A stretch of 18,672 bases of DNA from an uncultured Collinsella sp. Its GTDB lineage: Bacteria > Actinomycetota > Coriobacteriia > Coriobacteriales > Coriobacteriaceae. The notes under the pieces were generated by a model. That model ran no database searches, was not told where the DNA came from, and saw only the letters and a list, made by a program, of their open reading frames with translations. Shown piece by piece: positions 14,293-18,672 of the stretch (position 1 is the first letter of the stretch; the number at the start of each line of letters is the position of its first letter). The stretch is from NCBI GenBank assembly GCA_905209765.1, contig CAJLUE010000033.1, positions 1 through 18,672 of the forward strand, read 5' to 3'. The translations under genes were made by a program, and so were the position numbers.

Positions 14293-14850
14293 CTATTTCT
14301 TGAACGGGAAACCGAAGGCGTCCAGAAGGGCCTTGGCCTCCTCATCGGTATTGGCGGTGGTCACGAAAGTGATGTCCATACCACGCTGGTGATCGACGGA
14401 ATCGAAGTCGATCTCGGGGAAGATGAGCTGCTCGGTGACGCCCATGGAGAAGTTACCACGGCCGTCGAAGCTCTTGGCGGAAATGCCGCGGAAGTCGCGG
14501 ATACGGGGGATCGCGACGGAGGTCAGACGATCGAAGAACTCCCACATACGGTCGCCACGCAGGGTAACCTTGCAGCCGATCGGCATACCAGCGCGCAGGC
14601 GGAAGGTAGCGATGGACTTGCGGGCGCGGGTAATCATCGGCTGCTGGCCGGTGATGGCGCGCAGGTCGCGCACGGCACCGTCGATGGCCTTGGAATCGGT
14701 AGCGGCCTCGCCGACACCCATGTTCACGACGATCTTCTCAAACTTGGGGATCATCATGACGTTCTCGTACTGGAACTTGTCCTGAAGCTGCTGCTTGACC
14801 TCGTTGTTGTACTTGGTCTTCAGACGCGGCACATACTTCTCTTCTGCCAT
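14293..14850 (-). CDS. rplE: 50S ribosomal protein L5
   Basis: 5S rRNA-binding protein of the central protuberance; it also contacts S13 across the subunit interface. It has 185 residues with YNNEVKQQLQDKFQYEN at the N-terminus, IPKFEKIVVNMGVGEA, ARKSIATFRLRAGMPIGCKV and the C-terminal IDFDSVDHQRGMDITFV. AAGGAGTG precedes the ATG by five bases. The expected upstream neighbour rplX is absent: this is the first gene of the ribosomal block here, preceded by 307 non-coding bases. Confidence 0.98.
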   Translation of the reverse strand: MAEEKYVPRLKTKYNNEVKQQLQDKFQYENVMMIPKFEKIVVNMGVGEAATDSKAIDGAVRDLRAITGQQPMITRARKSIATFRLRAGMPIGCKVTLRGDRMWEFFDRLTSVAIPRIRDFRGISAKSFDGRGNFSMGVTEQLIFPEIDFDSVDHQRGMDITFVTTANTDEEAKALLDAFGFPFKK

Positions 14851-14875
14851 TGTTCACTCCTTCTTGGGGTTTTAA

Positions 14876-14970
14876 GCACGGGGCGTGGCCACGATGGGTT
14901 GTCCTCGTGCCTCCTGGCTGCATCCGCGCCGCTCATGGCATTTCGCGGTTTGGACTCGACGCAGCAGGAG
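14876..14970 (-). promoter_or_regulatory. Structured 5' leader of rplE
   Basis: Between the candidate promoter and the rplE ATG lies a ~135-nt leader with strong pairing. Arms 14958-14970 and 14911-14924 form 13 bp with one bulged base; in the minus-strand RNA the one non-Watson-Crick pair is G-U. An inner stem pairs CGCG (14925-14928) with CGCG (14944-14947). A second hairpin pairs 14876-14883 with 14903-14910. The 3' arm buries an AGGAGG (14914-14909). This could be an r-protein autoregulatory leader; it matches no named RNA family that I recognise. Confidence 0.45.
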
Positions 14971-14987
14971 CCGACAAAACAATCGGT

Positions 14988-15016
14988 ACTATACGCGCAT
15001 TGGGTGCGTATTTCCA
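14988..15016 (-). promoter_or_regulatory. Candidate promoter of the rplE-headed operon
   Basis: On the minus strand TGGAAA (15016-15011), a 17-bp spacer and TATAGT (14993-14988) match sigma-70-type consensus at 4/6 and 5/6. The predicted start near 14981 gives a ~130-nt leader. A tandem 8-bp repeat (CACAACTC twice, 15036-15051) lies about 20 bp upstream of the -35. Confidence 0.5.
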
Positions 15017-15077
15017 GAAAAACCTCGTCTGCCTGCACAACTCCACAACTCCCCCGCACAAATGGATCCCAAGAAGC

Positions 15078-15144
15078 AGTTACGGTGAAATAGTTCCTGG
15101 CTGACCGCCCGTCAGGCTTATCTAGGAACTATTTCACCGCAACT
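15078..15144. repeat. Long palindromic repeat, copy A (3' of the permease gene)
   Basis: Arms 15078-15098 and 15124-15144 form a 21-bp stem with one mismatch (core GTTACGGTGAAATAGTTCCT against AGGAACTATTTCACCGCAAC). Inside, CTGAC (15101-15105) and GTCAG (15111-15115) form a second stem. It starts 13 bases after the permease stop codon, on that gene's transcript. No T-run follows, so it resembles a REP or MITE-like element, or a 3' UTR stem-loop, more than a terminator. Copy B at 16589-16655 has the same arms, flanks and orientation. Confidence 0.9.
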
Positions 15145-15157
15145 TATATATGGGGCG

Positions 15158-16471
15158 TTATTTTTGGCGAGGCAGGACCAGGTTGAGGACAACGGCGACA
15201 AGTGCGGCGACGGCAATAGAGGATCCACCAAAGACGGTGCCGACCCATGCGGGGAATCCAGCGCCAGCAAGTGCGCCGGCCGTGCGCTCAATGCCCGTGC
15301 CAAAGGCGATAGACAGACCCATGAGCGTGGTATCGCGCTGAGACAGGCCGTGGCGGGCAAACATGACCACGCCGTTCATGCCGATGGTCGCGAACACGCC
15401 GATCGTGGCGCCGCCGATTACTGGCTGCGGAATGGACGTGAGTACCGCCGCGCACTTGGGCAGCAGGCCCGCGATGAGCAAGATGGCGGCGGCAAGCGTA
15501 AAGACCATGCGGTTGACGACCTTGTTCTCGGCGATAATGCCCACATTCTGGCCAAAGGTTGCCGTGGGGACGCCGCCCAAGAAGCCCGACAGCATACCGA
15601 CCAGGCCGTTGGCGATCAGGCCACCCGAGATCTGGCTATCGGTCGCAGGGGTATCGAACGCAGCGGACGACACGGCGGCAAACTCGCCCATGACCTGCAC
15701 GGCGTTGACAATGGCGACAACGCCCACGACGGCGCACGCGGCCGGGTCGAACACCAGGCGATGGGCGCCCAGAGCCGGCGGGGCGAACCAGCCGGCAGTC
15801 GCGATGGCCGAGAAATCGACCATGCCCAACACCGCAGCCAAAACAAAGCCCGCGCAGATACCGGCCAGGATGCTGCCCAGCCTAAGCGCGCCCTTGCCGT
15901 AGTTGCCGGCCATAAAGGTAACGACGAACGTCACGAGCGCGACGGCCCAGTTGGTGACACTGCCAAAATCGGCCGCGCCCTCCCCGCCCGCCATGGAGGC
16001 AACTGCCACTGGGCATAGCGACAGGCCAATGACAAAGATAACGGTGCCAAGCACCGGGGCCGGGAACAGAAAACTCACGCGCCTAAACAGCAAGCCGAAG
16101 AGCGCGACGAGCGCACCGCCGATTACCTGGGCGCCTAGCACGGCCTCAAAGCCAAGCTCGAGACCGACCGCCTTGAGCGCCGGCACGAAGGTGAAGCTCG
16201 CGCCCATCACGATGGGCAGGCCCGAACCGACCACACCTTTTATGGGGAACTGTTGAAGGAAAATGTCGAGCGCCGAGAGGACGAGCGACGCCTGGATGAC
16301 AGCGGCTTCCTCTTGAGGGGTAAAGCCACAGACCGACGCGATGATGATGGCGGGCGTGACGATGCCCGCAAACGCCGCCAGCACATGTTGCAATGCATGA
16401 GGCAATACCTGCACAAACGATACTTTTCCCGTACGCTCGAACAGGGCGTCCCCTGCTGCCGACTCTGCCAT
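15158..16471 (-). CDS. NCS2-family nucleobase:cation symporter, probable purine (xanthine/urate-type) permease
   Basis: Inner-membrane transporter of the NCS2 (NAT) family, about 437 residues and mostly hydrophobic, consistent with 14 helices. The start is the ATG at 16471, with GGGAGG five bases upstream; the longer frame adds 21 unrelated residues. Family features are the QH pair in HALQHVLAAFAG (about 26-36), VVGSGLPIVMGASFTF (80-95), the TM8 glutamate in VMGEF (Glu263), and the TM10 motif FGQNVGIIAENKVVNR (306-321). The TM10 Gln308 sits where purine transporters of the XanQ/UapA group have Gln and uracil transporters have Glu, which favours a purine substrate. The neighbouring xdhC and yqeB support this. 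It has its own promoter-like region and is bounded on both sides by copies of the palindromic repeat. Exact substrate is unproven. Confidence 0.9.
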   Translation of the reverse strand: MAESAAGDALFERTGKVSFVQVLPHALQHVLAAFAGIVTPAIIIASVCGFTPQEEAAVIQASLVLSALDIFLQQFPIKGVVGSGLPIVMGASFTFVPALKAVGLELGFEAVLGAQVIGGALVALFGLLFRRVSFLFPAPVLGTVIFVIGLSLCPVAVASMAGGEGAADFGSVTNWAVALVTFVVTFMAGNYGKGALRLGSILAGICAGFVLAAVLGMVDFSAIATAGWFAPPALGAHRLVFDPAACAVVGVVAIVNAVQVMGEFAAVSSAAFDTPATDSQISGGLIANGLVGMLSGFLGGVPTATFGQNVGIIAENKVVNRMVFTLAAAILLIAGLLPKCAAVLTSIPQPVIGGATIGVFATIGMNGVVMFARHGLSQRDTTLMGLSIAFGTGIERTAGALAGAGFPAWVGTVFGGSSIAVAALVAVVLNLVLPRQK

Positions 16472-16505
16472 TTGCGCCTCCCATACTCTAGGCAGCGGCC
16501 CTATG

Positions 16506-16528
16506 CCGCCCAACGGGCGGACATTATA
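16506..16528 (-). promoter_or_regulatory. Permease -10 box and palindrome at the predicted start site
   Basis: On the minus strand a perfect TATAAT (16528-16523) is followed by CCGCCC-GTT-GGGCGG (16520-16506 on the minus strand), a perfect 6-bp stem covering the predicted transcription start. No good -35 is found. The palindrome could be an operator or a 5'-end RNA hairpin. Confidence 0.5.
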
Positions 16529-16550
16529 GGGCATATGGCACAGGTAGCAT

Positions 16551-16584
16551 TTTGACCCGCAATCCTGAATCCCCCGGGGTCAAA
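16551..16584. promoter_or_regulatory. Inverted repeat TTTGACCC...GGGTCAAA upstream of the permease promoter
   Basis: Perfect 8-bp arms at 16551-16558 and 16577-16584, separated by 18 bp, lie between the permease promoter and repeat copy B. The arm nearest the permease overlaps the expected -35 region. An operator for a purine or hydroxylase regulator is possible, but no regulator gene is in the window. Confidence 0.4.
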
Positions 16585-16588
16585 CAGC

Positions 16589-16655
16589 AGTTGCGGTGAA
16601 ATAGTTCCTGTTTTGCCGCTTATTGGGCATATTCAGGATCTATTCCACCGCAACT
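16589..16655. repeat. Long palindromic repeat, copy B (3' of xdhC)
   Basis: Arms 16589-16610 and 16634-16655 form a 22-bp stem with two mismatches (left core AGTTGCGGTGAAATAGTTCC). The 23-nt loop differs from copy A, but a short TGCC/GGCA stem can form inside it. It shares GCAGTT on the left and CAACTTAT on the right with copy A. It begins 17 bases after the xdhC stop codon, the same placement copy A has relative to the permease. Confidence 0.9.
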
Positions 16656-16672
16656 TATTGGTGGGGATGCGA

Positions 16673-17716
16673 CTAGCGCTTGCGGGGGACGAGTTTGGTG
16701 CGGCGCAGGTGGATCATCTCGGCAGCGATGGAAATCGCGATCTCCTCGGGGTCCTCGGCCTCGATGGCGACTCCGATCGGCAGGTGCAGCTCGTCGATTT
16801 GCTCCTGTATAAAGCCCTCCTGCTCCAGGCGGGCGCGCACAAAGGCCGTCTTGCGACGCGATCCCAGGCAGCCTAGGTAGGCAGGCTTGGCGCGCATGGC
16901 CTGAATCACCACGTCGATATCGGACTTGTGACCCGCCGTGGCGACGACCACCAGGTCGCGCGGGCCGATGGGGCACTGCTTGCTCAGGTTCTTGTAGTCG
17001 ACCAGACGACGGTCGTAGACACCGGGCACCCATTCGGGGGTCAGCGTGCCGGGACGGTCGTCGCAAACCACGACGGCAAAGCCCGCCGCCGTGAGCACCC
17101 GCGCCGTCGCGGCGCCCACGTGGCCGCAGCCAAAGATATAGGTCAGGCCCTCGGGGCAGAGCGTCTCGATGTGCGCCGCGGGAATCTCGGAGGCCGCGTT
17201 GGTGTAGGTGACCTTACTCCCCTCCTCCACCAGCGAAAGCCCGGGGCAGCCCGCAATGGTGCGGCGCGATTCCTCGCCATGGTACTCGGCCACATCGCCC
17301 TCGAGCGCGCTCGCGATAAACGGCTCAAAGTCGATGACGAAGTCACCGATGCGCCGATGGGCCAAGACGTCGGCGATTTCCTGGAACAACGGCGCCCGGG
17401 TCGCGTCCAGGTGCAGATAGCACAGACAGATAGCTCCGCCGCAGATCATGCCGGTATCGGAGTTCTCGCCGCCCATGGTGTAGCGGACCAGGCGCGATTG
17501 CCCTGCGGTCAGCAGCTCACGCGCCTCGCCCAGCGCAAAGAGCTCGATCTTGCCGCCGCCGATGGTGCCCGCTTGGCTGCCATCGGCAAAGACGGCCATC
17601 CAGGCGCCCACGCCGCGCGGCGATGACCCTGCCGTGCCGGCAACTACCACCAGCTCGCACGTCTTACCGGCCTTCAGAGCACCAAGCGCTGCATTCACCA
17701 CATCGAGCTTTTCCAT
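16673..17716 (-). CDS. xdhC: XdhC/CoxI-family molybdenum hydroxylase maturation protein
   Basis: XdhC-type proteins bind the molybdenum cofactor, help its sulfuration and insert it into xanthine dehydrogenase-like enzymes. The 347 residues show the N-terminal XdhC_CoxI domain: AGTAGSSPRGVGAWMAVFAD (26-45), GTIGGGKIE (50-58) and the GMICGG loop (89-94). The C-terminal Rossmann domain has FGCGHVGAATARVL (195-208), VVCDDRPG (216-223) and GCLGSRRKT. The ATG has AGGA seven bases upstream and lies 9 bases after the yqeB stop codon, so the two are probably one transcript. A selenium-dependent hydroxylase is the likely client given yqeB, but the client enzyme is outside the window. Confidence 0.93.
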   Translation of the reverse strand: MEKLDVVNAALGALKAGKTCELVVVAGTAGSSPRGVGAWMAVFADGSQAGTIGGGKIELFALGEARELLTAGQSRLVRYTMGGENSDTGMICGGAICLCYLHLDATRAPLFQEIADVLAHRRIGDFVIDFEPFIASALEGDVAEYHGEESRRTIAGCPGLSLVEEGSKVTYTNAASEIPAAHIETLCPEGLTYIFGCGHVGAATARVLTAAGFAVVVCDDRPGTLTPEWVPGVYDRRLVDYKNLSKQCPIGPRDLVVVATAGHKSDIDVVIQAMRAKPAYLGCLGSRRKTAFVRARLEQEGFIQEQIDELHLPIGVAIEAEDPEEIAISIAAEMIHLRRTKLVPRKR

Positions 17717-17725
17717 TGCAATTTC

Positions 17726-18520
17726 CTATCCCTGGAACACACCGGTAAGCATAGCGAGTGCCTCCAGCACGCCGCCGCCGACCGACGTCGCCTTGTCCGA
17801 AATGTAGTTGATATAGCTGGCATCGCCGCGCGGATCGACGTCGGCACATTTAAAGCCCTCGGTCACCTGAACGCCGTCGGCCAAAAGACCGCGCAAGCAG
17901 CCGTCAATCTGCGTGACCATGGGAGTATCGCCCGCGTAGCCAATCACGTCTCCGGCGCTCACGATGTCGCCGATTGCGCGGTCGGACCGAAACACGCCGG
18001 CGGCGGGGCTGTGGATAACGCGCTCCTTGCCATAGCCGGCGATAATGCCCGGCACGCCCGTGTTGGGCTGGGGCGAACCTTGGGTAATGACACGGCCGAG
18101 AAAATGCCCGCGCATGGTCTCGACCACGGCGTCGCAATCGACCGGCGCGGTAAAGCCCGGCCCCACGGCGATGACGGCAGGCGCCATGTCGCGCGTGGTG
18201 CCCAGGTTGCGCTTGGCCAAAATCGCGTCGACCACAGCCGCGGGTTTCAGCTCGCCGAGCATCTTGGCCTGGGGGTCTACCACGACGGCGACGTCTCCGG
18301 CCTCGGTAATTGCAAGCGCCTCTGCCGGCGTCTGTGCCAAGCGAGCGCGAATGCCTTCAACCTCGACCTCGCCCAGGTGAATGGCCTCGCAAAAACTGAT
18401 TGTGCGGCGGATGCACGTGGGAACCGCGATATCGGCCATAACGACCGACACGCCGGCGCGCACCAAGCGAGCGGCGACGCCCGTGGCGATATCGCCGGCG
18501 CCGCGAACATATACGAGCAT
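17726..18520 (-). CDS. yqeB: YqeB/EF2563-family selenium-dependent molybdenum hydroxylase system protein
   Basis: 264-residue protein of the EF2563 family, found with selenium-dependent molybdenum hydroxylases; its exact role is not settled, though it may act in labile selenium or cofactor handling. It opens with a nucleotide-binding-like Rossmann start VYVRGAGDIATGVAARLVRA, then RRTISFCEAIHLGEVEVEGI (about 38-57), AVGPGFTAPVDCD and GYAGDTPMVTQIDGCLRGLL near the end, all characteristic of the family. The ATG at 18520 has GGGAGGTG eight bases upstream. It precedes xdhC by 9 bases and is divergent from a probable yqeC. No frameshift or truncation is seen. Confidence 0.9.
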   Translation of the reverse strand: MLVYVRGAGDIATGVAARLVRAGVSVVMADIAVPTCIRRTISFCEAIHLGEVEVEGIRARLAQTPAEALAITEAGDVAVVVDPQAKMLGELKPAAVVDAILAKRNLGTTRDMAPAVIAVGPGFTAPVDCDAVVETMRGHFLGRVITQGSPQPNTGVPGIIAGYGKERVIHSPAAGVFRSDRAIGDIVSAGDVIGYAGDTPMVTQIDGCLRGLLADGVQVTEGFKCADVDPRGDASYINYISDKATSVGGGVLEALAMLTGVFQG

Positions 18521-18552
18521 TCCCGGGGCACCTCCCTGTGCTACGGTTTGAG

Positions 18553-18582
18553 CAGAGCAAAAGCGGTTCGACCGCTACTCTG
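18553..18582. promoter_or_regulatory. Extended inverted repeat in the yqeB/yqeC divergent region
   Basis: A perfect AGCGGT-TCG-ACCGCT palindrome (18562-18576) is nested in CAGAG (18553-18557)/CTCTG (18578-18582). It lies between the yqeB start codon and the AT-rich promoter zone. It could be a shared operator or a leader stem-loop of yqeB. No known operator consensus is matched. Confidence 0.5.
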
Positions 18583-18584
18583 AT

Positions 18585-18610
18585 GATTATTTATTATCAC
18601 AGTATTATAC
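18585..18610. promoter_or_regulatory. AT-rich divergent promoter zone
   Basis: On the minus strand TATAAT (18609-18604) and TAATAA further along are possible -10 boxes for yqeB. On the plus strand TATTAT (18603-18608) could serve the divergent gene. Overlapping -10 elements suggest mutual exclusion or a shared regulator. No convincing -35 is found for either. Confidence 0.35.
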
Positions 18611-18622
18611 GGCGGTGAACAG

Positions 18623-18672
18623 ATGGAAACGACGAGCGGAAACCTTGCCTCCGCGCTCAAGATCGAGCCGGG
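18623..18672 (+). CDS. Partial gene, probable YqeC-type selenium-dependent hydroxylase accessory protein (5' end only)
   Basis: The ATG at 18623 follows GGCGGTGA with a short spacer and opens METTSGNLASALKIEPG, running off the window. YqeC-family proteins begin with a helix ending in (L/I)-x-PG just before a GGGGKT-type P-loop, which would come immediately beyond the edge. Its divergent placement next to yqeB fits. Only 17 residues are visible, so the family name is inference. Confidence 0.45.
   Translation, partial: METTSGNLASALKIEP

Noticed and set aside
14738..14923. 61-codon minus-strand frame overlapping the rplE start and leader
   Set aside because: Its second half is rplE read out of frame, and the first half has no similarity I recognise; a leader peptide was considered but lacks support.
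14940..14980. Possible tRNA T-arm (GTCGAGTCC) in the rplE leader
   Set aside because: No cloverleaf, acceptor stem or CCA-like end can be drawn around it.
14820..15059. 79-codon minus-strand frame in the gap upstream of rplE, examined as a possible rplX remnant
   Set aside because: No L24 (KOW-domain) motif is present in this or the other two frames of the gap.
15078..15144. Copy A palindrome as a rho-independent terminator of the permease
   Set aside because: No T-run follows the stem on either strand, and the stem is unusually long; kept as a repeat instead.
15164..16018. Plus-strand open frame of 284 codons opposite the permease
   Set aside because: Another antisense shadow with low-complexity Arg/Gly/Asp content and no ribosome site.

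Overview
The window is about 60% GC and reads as a chromosomal segment of an actinobacterial gut-type organism, most likely Collinsella or another member of the Coriobacteriia. This assignment is by inference from the proteins: an alanine/lysine/glutamate-rich tail on ribosomal protein L17, a zinc-type S14, an EF2563/YqeB-type selenium-hydroxylase accessory protein, and frequent TTG and GTG starts. No 16S gene or other marker is present to confirm it.

Layout. (1) 36-2219, plus strand: a class A penicillin-binding protein with a strong terminator. It converges on (2) argR (minus), which has its own terminator and a palindrome-rich upstream region. (3) 2966-4006, minus: a family 2 glycosyltransferase. 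(4) 4168-14850, minus: the distal spc, infA and alpha ribosomal block. In transcription order it is rplE-rpsZ-rpsH-rplF-rplR-rpsE-rpmD-rplO-secY-adk-map-infA-rpmJ-rpsM-rpsK-rpsD-rpoA-rplQ, then a UUCG-loop terminator, then truA. (5) 14851-15157: a 307-bp non-coding region with a predicted promoter, a structured leader for rplE and a long palindromic repeat. (6) 15158-18520, minus: an NCS2 purine permease, xdhC and yqeB, followed by (7) a divergent region and the first 17 codons of a plus-strand gene that looks like yqeC.

The main oddities are these. The usual S10-spc gene string is cut exactly between rplX and rplE: instead of rplX-rplN-rpsQ, rplE is preceded by its own promoter-like sequence and leader, and beyond that by an unrelated purine-metabolism cluster. 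The permease gene has a copy of the same ~67-bp stem-loop repeat on each side. The permease-xdhC-yqeB-(yqeC) set matches the accessory genes of selenium-dependent molybdenum hydroxylases. It suggests selenium-dependent purine (xanthine/urate-type) use; the hydroxylase itself is not in the window.

I found no CRISPR array, transposase, phage gene, rRNA or tRNA. No whole new system is evident. The best leads are the split ribosomal operon with its leader RNA, the paired repeats, and several unassigned palindromic operator candidates.
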